The notes: generated from the sequence alone by a model not told the origin. DNA of 64,000 nucleotides from Salipiger bermudensis (GCF_019801965.1 NZ_JAHVIA010000001.1:434001-498000); one strand, 5' to 3'; shown: positions 7,048 to 16,077, counted from the first letter of the stretch. A program made the numbers and translations.

Positions 7048-9008
7048 TCCGCGGCACTCCGTTGATCCATCTGGGCCAGCGGCAGGCGCACGATGAAGGT
7101 CGACCCGTGCGCCCGGTCACCACCGGCTTCATCCTGATGTATGCTTTCGAGCGACAAAGTCCCACCCATGCGCTCCACGAGTTCGCGGGAAATCGCCAGT
7201 CCGAGACCGGTTCCGCTCGCCTGCGTGTCCGGGCCGTGCACGGGCTTGGCAAAACGCTCGAAGATCGCGCTCTGCGCGGCCGCCGGAATGCCGGGGCCGT
7301 GATCGCGCACCCTGATCACCACCTCGCCCTCGTCGAGCACGCTGGAGACCTCGACGCTTTCGCCCTTCGGCGAGTATTTGACGGCGTTGGAGATCAGGTT
7401 GTCCATCACCTGCTGCATGCGGATCGGATCGACCTGAACCGAGGCGCCGGTGTTTTGCAGCTCGAGCATCAGGCCGACGCCGAAGCCATCGGCATAGCCC
7501 TGCATGTTGGTCACCGCCTCGCGGGCGATATCGTTCGCGCGGATTGTCTCGAGCGTGACGTCGAGACGGCCCTGGTCCATCGCCTGCAGCGTCAGGATAT
7601 CGTTGACCAGCATCAGCAGCCGGCTGGCATTGCGCTCGGCGAGGTCCAGAAGCTGCCGCGCCTTCGGCGGCAGATCGGCCCCGAAGCGCGAGGTCAGCAG
7701 CCGCATGGCGCCGTTGAGCGAGGTCAGCGGCGTGCGCAGCTCGTGGTTGACCGTCTCGACGAAGGCGGTGCGGGCCCGGATCAGCCGCTCTTCCGCCGAG
7801 ACATCGGTGAGCACGCAGTAGAGCGTATGGCCCTCGACCTCTTCGACGAAGCTGACGCGGCAGCGGATCTCGCGGCCGATCACCCCGGCACGACCACCGG
7901 CATCGGGCACGAAGATGAACGAGGTGCTGTCGACGAGCTTGTCGAGCTCCATCGGCGCGCTGGCGCGGAAGCGCTCGACCGCGGCGCCGGCACTGTCGAC
8001 CCCGAAGAGCTCCTGCGCCCGGCGGTTCGAGGTGCGGAACTCGCCCAGCGCATCGAACACGATGATGCCGTCATCGACGTTCTGGAAGATCGCCTGGAAT
8101 TGCTTCGCGGCGCGCTTGGACTTCCACGCCTCCCTCTCGATCTGGGCAAGGCTGCTGCGCAGGGCCAGCATCCGGCGGTGCGCGAGCAGTGCGGCGTAGA
8201 GCGCAAGACCGGAGATCAGCGCGAAAACCGCGGTGAAGGCGACGGCGCGCAGCACGAAACTGCGGATCACCACCGGCCGCGGCAGCGCCAGAACGGTCTT
8301 GAGCCCGGTGCCCGGGATCGGCGCCGAAACCGAGATCAGCCGGCCTTCCTGGCTCACCTCCGCCCCCTCGGAAATGAACGCCGCGGTGCCGTCCTCGGCG
8401 CGGATGTCGAGCGACATGGCGGGGTCGAAACGGGTCTCTTCGAGGAGGCGCCGGAAATAACTCGCCTCGAGCGACGAGGCCATCACCCCCAGCACCGAGC
8501 CATCCTCGGCGCGGATCGGCCAGGCGATCGGCGTCACCCGCATCCCGGTGATCGGGGAATCCAGCGGCGCGCCGACGATATAGCCGTTGCCGCCTCCTTC
8601 GAGCGTGCCCTGGAAATAATCCCTGTCGTTGAGGTAGAGGCCCAGCACCCCATCGATCGAGGACCAGCGCACCGCGCCTTCGTGGTCGATCACCACCATC
8701 GCCGCGATCTGTTCGACATTCTCGACGAAGCTGCGCAGCCCCTCGCCATGCTCCGCCTCGAGCGCGGGCACCCGGTAGAGATTGAACCCTGCCAGGCGGT
8801 TGGTCATCGTCTCGGCGCGCAGCGTCGCCAGCTCGAGAGAGCCCAGGAAGTGTTCGTTGAAGAGCTCGGCAACATGCGTCAGGTGCACCTCGCCCTCGCG
8901 CATCGTGCGCTGGTAGTCGTAGTGCAGGAAGAACAGCAGAAGCGCACCGCTCGCCAGAACGAGAGCGACGAAGCCGCTCCGGAAACCGCGTGCAAGTCGA
9001 TGTGGCAT
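7044..9008 (-). CDS. Membrane sensor histidine kinase (Cache-like sensor, PAS, HisKA, HATPase)
   Basis: The 654-residue kinase has TM1 about 11-28, a periplasmic Cache-like domain about 32-245 (YLNDRDYFQG and the GAPLDSPITG stretch are dCache-like) and TM2 about 251-275. A PAS domain (about 300-400) precedes the HisKA H-box with His422 in ETVNHELRTPL. The catalytic domain has Asn541 in NLISNAVKYSP, the G1 box DHGPGIP (569-575) and G2 GTGLGL (599-604). There is no attached receiver. The ATG at 9008 is chosen for AGGGAG about 8 nt upstream. It follows the REC/GGDEF-like gene by 13 bp and overlaps the single receiver. The ligand is unknown; the family often senses small organic molecules. Confidence 0.93.
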   Translation of the reverse strand: MPHRLARGFRSGFVALVLASGALLLFFLHYDYQRTMREGEVHLTHVAELFNEHFLGSLELATLRAETMTNRLAGFNLYRVPALEAEHGEGLRSFVENVEQIAAMVVIDHEGAVRWSSIDGVLGLYLNDRDYFQGTLEGGGNGYIVGAPLDSPITGMRVTPIAWPIRAEDGSVLGVMASSLEASYFRRLLEETRFDPAMSLDIRAEDGTAAFISEGAEVSQEGRLISVSAPIPGTGLKTVLALPRPVVIRSFVLRAVAFTAVFALISGLALYAALLAHRRMLALRSSLAQIEREAWKSKRAAKQFQAIFQNVDDGIIVFDALGEFRTSNRRAQELFGVDSAGAAVERFRASAPMELDKLVDSTSFIFVPDAGGRAGVIGREIRCRVSFVEEVEGHTLYCVLTDVSAEERLIRARTAFVETVNHELRTPLTSLNGAMRLLTSRFGADLPPKARQLLDLAERNASRLLMLVNDILTLQAMDQGRLDVTLETIRANDIAREAVTNMQGYADGFGVGLMLELQNTGASVQVDPIRMQQVMDNLISNAVKYSPKGESVEVSSVLDEGEVVIRVRDHGPGIPAAAQSAIFERFAKPVHGPDTQASGTGLGLAISRELVERMGGTLSLESIHQDEAGGDRAHGSTFIVRLPLAQMDQRSAAE

Positions 9009-9021
9009 CTGCAGGCTCTCC

Positions 9022-9963
9022 CTAGTGGTTGCGTCTGCTGGCACCGGCGACCCGGATGCCGTTGCCGCCGCGTTGCCCCTGCTCCTCGAGCGCCCCGAAG
9101 GCCTTGCCCAGCGCTTCCGAGACCGTGCCGGCCGTCCCCGGCAGGGTGACGCCCACACTGACGCCCGGAAGCGCCCCCTTGAGCTTTCCCGGCATCGCCT
9201 CGAGCGTGCGCTTCACCGACATCGCCAGATCGCGCACATCGGCCAGCAGGGCATCGTCGTCATGCACCAGAGACACGCCGCAGAACGTGTCGCCTTCCCA
9301 ATGCGCCAACATGTTGCCGGCCGGCATCCGCACCTGCGCCAGCGCTTCGGCCACCGAGGCGAGGATCGCCTGCCGCTCGCGCGAACTGAAATCCACCGTG
9401 TTGCGGGCCGTGGCATCGACCGAGAGCGCGAACACGCCGAGCGCGTCGATCCGGTCTTCGCTGATCTGGCCCAGCGCGTCCTGAAGGGAGTCGCGATCTG
9501 CAAGCAGCCCGGGCAGCGAGAACTGCGCGCGGGCGCGGCGGGTGCCACGGCTGCTGCGCGGCCCCGACTTGCGCCGGTCGAGCTCGGCCTTCAGGCGCAG
9601 CTGGGCCCGCAGGCGGGCCTGGAATTCGATGCGGTCGAACGGCTTGGTCAGGTAATCATTGGCGCCGGCCATGAAGGCACGCGACAGGGTACTCTTGTCC
9701 TCGCGGCTGGTGAGCATGACGATCGGCACGTCGCGCCATTTCTCCAGCGCCCGGATCCGGGCGCAGAGCTCGACCCCGTCCATTTCCGGCATCATCACGT
9801 CGAGCAGGACCAGATCGGCCGCCGCGTCGGACGCGGCCATGCTTTCAAGCGCCTCCTTCGGATTTCCGAAGGAAGAAACATCGTGATAGCCGAAATCAGC
9901 CAGCGTCGCCTTGATCAGTTCGCGCGCGATCTCTGAGTCGTCGACCGCGATAAACTTTCGCAC
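9022..9963 (-). CDS. Response regulator with degenerate GGDEF-like output domain
   Basis: A 313-residue protein. The N-terminal receiver (1-120) has acidic pocket Asp8/Asp9, phosphoacceptor Asp55 in VLLDVMMPE, and Lys107 in LTKPFD. After a basic linker (about 121-148) the C-terminal 150-300 region has the secondary-structure pattern of a GGDEF domain, but the signature loop reads W-E-G-D-T-F (222-227), so it is unlikely to make c-di-GMP by the usual chemistry. The start is GTG at 9963 with AGGAG at good spacing, and it abuts the stop of the GT-C-like gene. PleD/WspR-like layout, but probably a binding or allosteric output. Confidence 0.8.
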   Translation of the reverse strand: MRKFIAVDDSEIARELIKATLADFGYHDVSSFGNPKEALESMAASDAAADLVLLDVMMPEMDGVELCARIRALEKWRDVPIVMLTSREDKSTLSRAFMAGANDYLTKPFDRIEFQARLRAQLRLKAELDRRKSGPRSSRGTRRARAQFSLPGLLADRDSLQDALGQISEDRIDALGVFALSVDATARNTVDFSSRERQAILASVAEALAQVRMPAGNMLAHWEGDTFCGVSLVHDDDALLADVRDLAMSVKRTLEAMPGKLKGALPGVSVGVTLPGTAGTVSEALGKAFGALEEQGQRGGNGIRVAGASRRNH

Positions 9964-11385
9964 TTATGTGTCTCCTGCTCTGTTGAGACGATAGACCATC
10001 CAGCCACCCGAATCATATACGAGTTCGAATCTCGAATCGTTGTTATTCTTGAGTCCCGGTAGCGCTCGCAACAGGCGATCCCGGACAACTGGAGCATTTT
10101 CTTCCACCTCGATGACAACGAAGTTTCCAGCCGGGCGCCCGCCAAACAGCACACGATCGTAGGCCGGATCACCTGCAGCGATGAAATTCCTTGCATTTCC
10201 CATCGCCGCGACAAGATCGGGATGGCGTTCGACATCCGCCAGGACGCCGTCTTGATCGCGCAGGAAGGCCGCAACCTGTGCCGCCTCTGCCACAGGGTTA
10301 GGCACCGGGCGTCCGGTTGCGGCTTGCAGCCAGGCCCGGCTCTCCTGCCCGCCCAGCGCCCCCAGCGCCCAGAACCCGAGCAGCGCCGAGAGCAGCGTCA
10401 GCGCCGCCAGCGGGGTCGAGCGCAGCGAGGTGCGCGTCCACCAGCGCGCCGCCACCGGGGCCGCGCCCAGCGCCGGCGCCGCCACGAGGATCGGATCGGG
10501 CTCGACCGGATAGACCCGGTTGAGTAGCGCCATGCCGACAAGGGTGAGGATCACCCCGCCGAGCGGCATGGAGAAGCGCGGCTGCACGAAGAGCCTGAAG
10601 ATCACCATCAACGGCACCGGCAGCAGGCAGAGGAGCGCCAGGAAGGTCGCGCCGGCCCAGCTGCTGTCGGGCGAGAGCAGCTGGACCGCGAAGAAATTGG
10701 TCTTCAGCACCGCGCTGACGAAGAACAGCGACAGCACCGCCGCGGCCACCGGGAAGAACATCGACACGAGGTATCCCGTGGGCGAGACCACCAGCAGGCT
10801 GGGGCGCGCCGCGAGGACCAGCGCCGGCAGCGAGGCCAGCGCGAAGAGCACGCCGAGCTCGTGCGACATCGTCGCGACAAGCAGGCCGAGCGCCACCTTC
10901 ATCATGTCCGGCGCGGTGCCGAACAGGCGGATGTTGACTAGGCCGCGGAAATAGAGCCAGGACCCGAGGATCAGGAACATGATGCTCGGCCCCTCGCTCA
11001 GACAGCGTAGGAAGATCGGGTTCAGCACCAGCAGCAGCACCACGAGCACCGCCGACAGCCGGTCATAGGCCGCGCGATTGAGCAGGTTGTAATACCAGGC
11101 TACCGCCAGCAACCCGCCCAGCGCCGCGCTCAGCACGTGCGGCAGCGGGATCCCGGTGCCACCGCTCAGCGATTGCATCACCAGCGCGACGGAGAAGGGC
11201 AGCGGCGGATAGAAGGCATCGGTGGCCCTGAAGGCCGCCGGACCGTCGGTCATCACGATGGCCTTGGCCCACATCTGGATGGTCGCGGAGGACAGGAAGC
11301 CGTTCGCCTCGACCCAGGCGATGGGCACCAGCATCGCCGCGCTCACCAGCAGCCAGATCGAGACCTTCCAGACCAGCGCCCTCAT
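9964..11385 (-). CDS. Polytopic membrane protein, GT-C glycosyltransferase-like
   Basis: A 473-residue protein with about 9-11 predicted TM helices and a soluble C-terminal tail (about 375-473). The first periplasmic loop carries ATDAFYPPLPF; a Tyr-Pro-Pro-Leu element after the first TM is common in GT-C (PMT/ArnT-like) lipid-sugar glycosyltransferases, and Glu/Asp residues nearby could be catalytic. I cannot assign a family more precisely. It overlaps the upstream family 2 glycosyltransferase by 4 nt (ATGA) and precedes the REC/GGDEF-like gene, so it is an integral part of the operon. It could modify or initiate the polymer. Confidence 0.6.
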   Translation of the reverse strand: MRALVWKVSIWLLVSAAMLVPIAWVEANGFLSSATIQMWAKAIVMTDGPAAFRATDAFYPPLPFSVALVMQSLSGGTGIPLPHVLSAALGGLLAVAWYYNLLNRAAYDRLSAVLVVLLLVLNPIFLRCLSEGPSIMFLILGSWLYFRGLVNIRLFGTAPDMMKVALGLLVATMSHELGVLFALASLPALVLAARPSLLVVSPTGYLVSMFFPVAAAVLSLFFVSAVLKTNFFAVQLLSPDSSWAGATFLALLCLLPVPLMVIFRLFVQPRFSMPLGGVILTLVGMALLNRVYPVEPDPILVAAPALGAAPVAARWWTRTSLRSTPLAALTLLSALLGFWALGALGGQESRAWLQAATGRPVPNPVAEAAQVAAFLRDQDGVLADVERHPDLVAAMGNARNFIAAGDPAYDRVLFGGRPAGNFVVIEVEENAPVVRDRLLRALPGLKNNNDSRFELVYDSGGWMVYRLNRAGDT

Positions 11386-13268
11386 GCCGCGGCCTCACCC
11401 TCGTCGCCGGCCGCCTTGAGCTCCGCGGCGGTATGCTTCGACAGGCCATGCTGGGTCTTTTCCCAGTAGAACGGGTTCGACACCAGCTGCTTCAGCGCCT
11501 TGTAGGAGGCGATGGTCATCAGCACCCAGTAGCCCACGACCGTCACCCCCCAGGGCGCGAGATAGGTCCAGCGCCGGCGGAACGGGGCGACCATCGTCAG
11601 GTAGATCAGCAGCGCGTTTCCCGCGAGCAGGTTGATCAGCGACAGGTAGAGGATGGTGGGCGGGAAATAGGGCTCGATGACATCGGCCCCGAAGATCATC
11701 CAGAGCACGAAGATGCCCCAGAAGATCGGGTTCAGCAGGCCCGAAAGGAACGTCCCGCCAATGAAGAACACGAAGCCGATCAGGCCCGAGAGCCCCACGG
11801 TGCGCGCCAAGTGGATCGGACGCCGGGTGTGCACCAGGAAAGTCTGCATGTAGCCCTTGATCCAACGCGAGCGCTGCCGGATCCAGTTCGGGATCGAGAC
11901 GTTGGCTTCCTCGAAGGTGGTCGAGTCGATCACCCCCACCCGGTAGCCCTTCTGGGTCAGGCGGATGCCGAGGTCGGCATCCTCGGTGACATTGTGCGGA
12001 TCCCAGGCCTTGAGCTGGCGCAGCACGTCCATGCGGAAGTGGTTCGAGGTGCCACCCAGCGGGATCGGCACACCGAGGCGCTGCAGCCCGGGCAGCATCA
12101 GGTCGAACCACAGCGAATAGTCGAGCGTGAACATCCGCGTCAGCCAGTTTTCCTGCGCGTTGTAATAGTTCAGGCGGCACTGCACGCAGGCGGTATTTGG
12201 CGGCGACTGGCGGAAGGTGGCGATCACCTTCTTGAGCTGGTCGGGCTCGGGCTTGTCCTCGGCATCGAAGATCACCAGGAAATCGCCACGGGAATACTGC
12301 AGCGCGTAGTTGCAGGCCTTGGGCTTGGTCTGCGGGTGCGAGGCCGGCACCAGCACGATCTCGAACACGCCCTCGAGATCGAGCGAGCGCGCCGCCTCGA
12401 TGGTATCGTGATCGCTCTCCTCGAGCACGATCTTGATGTCGAGCTTGGCCAGTGGATAATCCAGGTTGCGCAGCGCGTTGGTGAGGATCGGCAGCACCTC
12501 GGGCTCGCGGAACATCGGCACCAGCACGGTATAGACCGGCAGCTCGTCATCATGCAGCAGCGCCGCCTCCGCGGCGATCGATTGCGACATGCGCTCCTGC
12601 GCCTCGCTGCCGACCCAGACCAGCGTCGCCTTGAACAGGAAGTTGCCGAGGTAGAACACCGTCATCGCGAGGTTCAGCGCGATCAGCGTCGGCACCGGCT
12701 TGAAGGCCAGCCCGAGCAGGAAAAGGCTGGCAAGGCCATAGAGCACCACCACCTGCGCCGGCAGGATCACCTTGGAGGCCGACATCACCGGGTCGGTCTC
12801 GGCCAGTCCGAACACCGCCTCGTGCGATTGCTCCTCGCGGAAGGCGGTCTGCAGCGCCAGCGAGATGTCGAGCCGCGTCGCCACGGCGATGTCTACGTCG
12901 CTGCCGAAGATCTCGATGATCCGGATCAGGGTGAGCGGGCCCGGGCGCGAGGTCGCCACCGTGAGCCGGCCGCCCTCCTCGCGGAACGGGATCACCTGCG
13001 CTTCGGTCATCTCGGTGACATCGTAGCGGCGCAGCAAGGCGGTGTCGGCGGGCGTCTCCGAGAGATCTAGCAGCGGCAGGTCGTAGTAATAGGCCAGCTC
13101 GCGGTAGATCGTGGCGGCCTTCAGCCAGCGCTTGCCCAGGAGCACTTCAACGAGCCCGAGATCCCAGGCCTCTGCCAGGTCCTCGGCCTCGTCGAGCTGC
13201 GCGTCGGTCAGGATACCCCGATCGTAGAGCAGGTTGCCGATGGCCTCGCTTTCCGCGTCGAGCGCCAC
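11382..13268 (-). CDS. Processive family 2 glycosyltransferase with N-terminal MshEN-like domain
   Basis: A 628-residue polysaccharide synthase. Residues 5-150 resemble MshEN/GspE-N repeats (IGNLLYDRGILTDAQLDEA, then VEVLLGKRWLKAATIYRELA); MshEN domains can bind c-di-GMP. After two TM helices (about 169-213) comes the GT2 core with DAED (335-338), TED (428-430) and the processivity motif QRSRW (465-469), then four TM helices. The overall layout resembles XagB-type or BcsA-like synthases without a PilZ domain. The start is GTG at 13268 with GAGG 8 nt upstream, 3 bp after the BcsB-like stop. The product is probably a beta-linked glucan-type polymer, chemistry unknown. Confidence 0.88.
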   Translation of the reverse strand: MALDAESEAIGNLLYDRGILTDAQLDEAEDLAEAWDLGLVEVLLGKRWLKAATIYRELAYYYDLPLLDLSETPADTALLRRYDVTEMTEAQVIPFREEGGRLTVATSRPGPLTLIRIIEIFGSDVDIAVATRLDISLALQTAFREEQSHEAVFGLAETDPVMSASKVILPAQVVVLYGLASLFLLGLAFKPVPTLIALNLAMTVFYLGNFLFKATLVWVGSEAQERMSQSIAAEAALLHDDELPVYTVLVPMFREPEVLPILTNALRNLDYPLAKLDIKIVLEESDHDTIEAARSLDLEGVFEIVLVPASHPQTKPKACNYALQYSRGDFLVIFDAEDKPEPDQLKKVIATFRQSPPNTACVQCRLNYYNAQENWLTRMFTLDYSLWFDLMLPGLQRLGVPIPLGGTSNHFRMDVLRQLKAWDPHNVTEDADLGIRLTQKGYRVGVIDSTTFEEANVSIPNWIRQRSRWIKGYMQTFLVHTRRPIHLARTVGLSGLIGFVFFIGGTFLSGLLNPIFWGIFVLWMIFGADVIEPYFPPTILYLSLINLLAGNALLIYLTMVAPFRRRWTYLAPWGVTVVGYWVLMTIASYKALKQLVSNPFYWEKTQHGLSKHTAAELKAAGDEGEAAA

Positions 13269-13271
13269 CGA

Positions 13272-15194
13272 TCAGCCCTCGGAGCTGTCCCGGCGCTTCC
13301 GGTAGACGCCCTGGAGGAAGCGGATCAGAAGCAGGGTCAGCGCCAGCCACGCGGCCCCGACGATCCACGGCCGGTACTTTGCGAGAAGCTGGAGCAGATC
13401 GGTCTGATCGGGATAGCGGATCTGCAGCAGGTCGGCGCGGCTGCGCGCCACCGAAAGCACCAGCCCGTCCTCGTCGAGGATCGCCAGCTGCCCACGGTCG
13501 AACTGCAGCGGCAGCGTGCGCGACGGCTCCGGTGCAGGGCCGTTGCCGGGGCGGATCCAGATGCCCGGCCCCTGCACGGTTTCGACGACCTGCACGAAGC
13601 TCAGCGCCTCGAGCCCGGCGCCCGCGAACATCACCTCGCCGCTGCCGTCGAGGATCTCGACCGTGCCCTGATCGAAGCGCAGCGCGGGATCGCTGCCCTC
13701 AGGCGGGGTCGCACCGACATAGATGAACGGCCCGTCGACCTGCGAAAGCTGTGCCGCGCCGGTCACCGTCGCGGTGTCGGGGATCAGCGCACCGGCAAGC
13801 GGCACCAGCAGGGGCCAGGCCTCCTGCGTTACCCCGGGATCGGCCACCACCGTCACGCCATCGCGGAAGGTCTGCCGCATCATGAAGAAATCGTCACCCG
13901 GCGCATTGCCGTCGCCCAAGAGCAGCCGGCTCTGCGGCAGGATCTCGGCCGGGTAGCCCTGCGGCGCGAAGCGGCAGCCGCCGCCCTCGACCTGACGCTG
14001 CACCAGGATGTCGACCTGGTTGTCGCGGCCGATGAGCCCGGCCGGCAGGGCGAAATCCATCCATTCCGGCTCGGCGCTGTCGAGCGGCCGCGAGCCGATC
14101 ATCGCATCATTGACAAAGACGCTCACCGCAACCCCGCGCCCGGAAGCGGAATTGGCCGCCGCGACCAGCAGCTCGAGCCGCTCAGGCAGCGTGCCCGCCG
14201 GCAGCGCATCGGCGGCAAAGGTGAAGCTGAAGGTGGAGCTGCCGACCACGTTCTGACGCAGCTGCGGCGCGCCGAGCTCTGCGAAGGTGATCTGCGAGCG
14301 TGCCGCTTCCGCGCCGCCGAGAGAGACCGGCGCGATCCGGTCGATCGCCGCCAGATCCTGCCACTCGCTTTCCAGCAGCGCCAGCCCGAGCGCAGGATCG
14401 CTGCCGCCGAACGCGAGCGCCGGACGACCGTCGAGCACGCTGACCTCGACACTGCCGCCGCGCGCCCCGTCCGGCAGCGCCAGCAGCGCGCCGCTGGTCC
14501 ACTCGCGGCCACCGGCATCGCTGCCGCCAAGCTTCACCGATCCGAACTCGGCGTCATAGGCCGCACCGGCCATCATCGCGAAGGGCAGCATCGCCGCCCC
14601 CTCCCCGTCGAGCACCAGCCGCTTGTCGCGCGGCATCAGCCGGGCAACGTCGAGCGGGCTCTCCAGCTCGCCGCCGCGCACGTAGAGCTCGAGCGCGGAG
14701 CTCGGACGGATGAAAACGAAATCCCCGGATGCCCGCTCATCGATGCAGAGCTGCTCGGAATGGGCGCCGGAATATGCCAGCGTGACCTTGAGAAAGCCCC
14801 CGGTGATCGCGCCCTCGGGCACCGGCACCTCGACGGTCATGCGCCCGGAGCTGCCCTCGAGCGGCGCCACCTTGACCACGCGATCGGCCAGCGCGACCGA
14901 GACGAAGCGTTCGGTCTCCATGCTCTCGCCATGCTCGAGCTCGATGCGCAGCACCGCACCCTCGATCGCCTCGGGGCGCGCCGCCGGAAGGAAGAATGTC
15001 GCGTCGCCGGAGAGCTGGCGGAACTCGAGACCCGTTTCGAAGCCGATCTCGTCGAAGCGGACGATGCGGCGCAGGGTTTCGGTCGCCCGCGGGGCGGCGG
15101 CGGTGGCTTCCGAGGCGTTCTGCGCCAGCGTCGGCAGCGCCGAGCCGATCTGTGCGACGGCCAGCCCGGAGAGCAGACAGAGAGCGGTCCTCAA
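13272..15194 (-). CDS. BcsB-like periplasmic polysaccharide synthase subunit
   Basis: A 640-residue exported protein with signal peptide (about 1-24), a long beta-rich periplasmic region and a single C-terminal TM helix (about 608-628) followed by basic residues. This is the BcsB plan, in which two carbohydrate-binding/flavodoxin-like repeats guide the nascent glucan and the C-terminal anchor contacts the synthase. Local similarity includes FDEIGFETGLEFRQLSG near the N-terminus and the repeated LELLVAAANS-type strands. The start is TTG at 15194, preceded by GGGAGG at 7 nt, in a TTGA overlap with the hpt stop. The synthase gene follows after 3 bp. Confidence 0.75.
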   Translation of the reverse strand: MRTALCLLSGLAVAQIGSALPTLAQNASEATAAAPRATETLRRIVRFDEIGFETGLEFRQLSGDATFFLPAARPEAIEGAVLRIELEHGESMETERFVSVALADRVVKVAPLEGSSGRMTVEVPVPEGAITGGFLKVTLAYSGAHSEQLCIDERASGDFVFIRPSSALELYVRGGELESPLDVARLMPRDKRLVLDGEGAAMLPFAMMAGAAYDAEFGSVKLGGSDAGGREWTSGALLALPDGARGGSVEVSVLDGRPALAFGGSDPALGLALLESEWQDLAAIDRIAPVSLGGAEAARSQITFAELGAPQLRQNVVGSSTFSFTFAADALPAGTLPERLELLVAAANSASGRGVAVSVFVNDAMIGSRPLDSAEPEWMDFALPAGLIGRDNQVDILVQRQVEGGGCRFAPQGYPAEILPQSRLLLGDGNAPGDDFFMMRQTFRDGVTVVADPGVTQEAWPLLVPLAGALIPDTATVTGAAQLSQVDGPFIYVGATPPEGSDPALRFDQGTVEILDGSGEVMFAGAGLEALSFVQVVETVQGPGIWIRPGNGPAPEPSRTLPLQFDRGQLAILDEDGLVLSVARSRADLLQIRYPDQTDLLQLLAKYRPWIVGAAWLALTLLLIRFLQGVYRKRRDSSEG

Positions 15195-15514
15195 AGAGCC
15201 GCCTCCCGCGCCCGCATGATCCCGGCCAGCGCCACGATCAGGGCGTTGCGCTCGGCTTCGGTCAGGGTGCGGTTCTCGGCTTCCGCCGTCTCCAGCATCT
15301 TCAGGGCATCCTTGAGCAGCAGGTGCAGGTCGTTGAAACCGAGCATCCCGGCATTGCCCGCCGCTTCGTGCAGAATGCGGTGCAGATCGTGGATCTCGGA
15401 CAGATCGACGGCTTCCTTGCCCAGCGTTTCCTTGACCGGGCGTAGCATCTCGGGAAGCGTTTCGATGAACCTGCCCTGCAGCAGTTTCAACGTTGCCGAA
15501 TATGCATCACTCAC
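15191..15514 (-). CDS. Histidine phosphotransfer (Hpt) domain protein
   Basis: A 107-residue all-helical protein. LHEAAGNAGMLGF (48-60) aligns with the Hpt signature LHxLAGAAGxxGF, making His49 the likely phosphorylated residue. The start is GTG at 15514 with GAGGAG about 9 nt upstream. It is the first gene of the operon containing a histidine kinase and two receiver proteins. It should shuttle phosphate between receivers; because the kinase lacks its own receiver, the single-domain receiver is the natural intermediate. Confidence 0.85.
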   Translation of the reverse strand: MSDAYSATLKLLQGRFIETLPEMLRPVKETLGKEAVDLSEIHDLHRILHEAAGNAGMLGFNDLHLLLKDALKMLETAEAENRTLTEAERNALIVALAGIMRAREAAL

Positions 15515-15554
15515 GCTTGCTCTCTCCTCGCGACAGGCAAAAAACCTTTTCGAT

Positions 15555-15575
15555 CAAGGGTTAGATCAACCCTAG
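15555..15575 (-). promoter_or_regulatory. Possible operator upstream of the hpt-first operon
   Basis: A dyad (GGGTT at 15558-15562 with AACCC at 15568-15572) sits about 45 bp upstream of the hpt GTG and contains two GATCAA copies in the surrounding 25 bp. No clear -35/-10 pair was recognised. Suggestive only. Confidence 0.25.
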
Positions 15576-15805
15576 ACCGTTTTCCACATTCTTTTTTTCG
15601 CCACAATCTTGACTGACGCAACGAGAGGTCTGGCGCGACGGGCGGGCCTTCGGAAAATTTGGACTGATCACGGCACTCGATAGCGAAGCCTAACCCCAGA
15701 GCGCGGGACAGGTGAAGGGCGAATGCAGCCTGAAGAGGAATCTTGTGCCCCCTGCCATAACCGCTTGACGCCCCCGCGACGGGGCCCTAGAGAGTGCATC
15801 ACTCT

Positions 15806-15879
15806 GGCGAGTTGGCGGAGTGGTGACGCAGCGGATTGCAAATCCGTGTACACCGGTTCGATTCCGGTACTCGCCTCCA
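15806..15879 (+). tRNA. tRNA-Cys (anticodon GCA)
   Basis: A 74-nt cloverleaf with encoded CCA. The acceptor stem GGCGAGT (15806-15812) pairs with ACTCGCC (15869-15875), then T and CCA. The T arm is CCGGTTCGATTCCGG and the anticodon loop TTGCAAA gives GCA. It is an isolated gene between two minus-strand operons. Confidence 0.97.
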
Positions 15880-15902
15880 TCCCTTCCTGATGGTTTTGAA
15901 CC

Positions 15903-15936
15903 CCTTGCTTTGCATGCAAAGCGAGCGGGTTTTGGC
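15903..15936 (+). terminator. Possible terminator of tRNA-Cys
   Basis: A 16-bp perfect palindrome, GCTTTGCATGCAAAGC (15907-15922), is followed by GAGCGGGTTTT. A second stem (15935-15942 with 15951-15958) follows. It is a weak match to an intrinsic terminator. Confidence 0.4.
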
Positions 15937-16077
15937 GTTTCCGGACATCTGGAAACGCAGGAAAGGCCGAGACCTCAGCAGAGGCATCCTACCCTGCCCC
16001 TCCCTCAAACCCCTGTCATCATGCGGAAATACGCGCGAGCCGGACATCCGCCCGACCCGCAAATATTTTCAGCAGCC

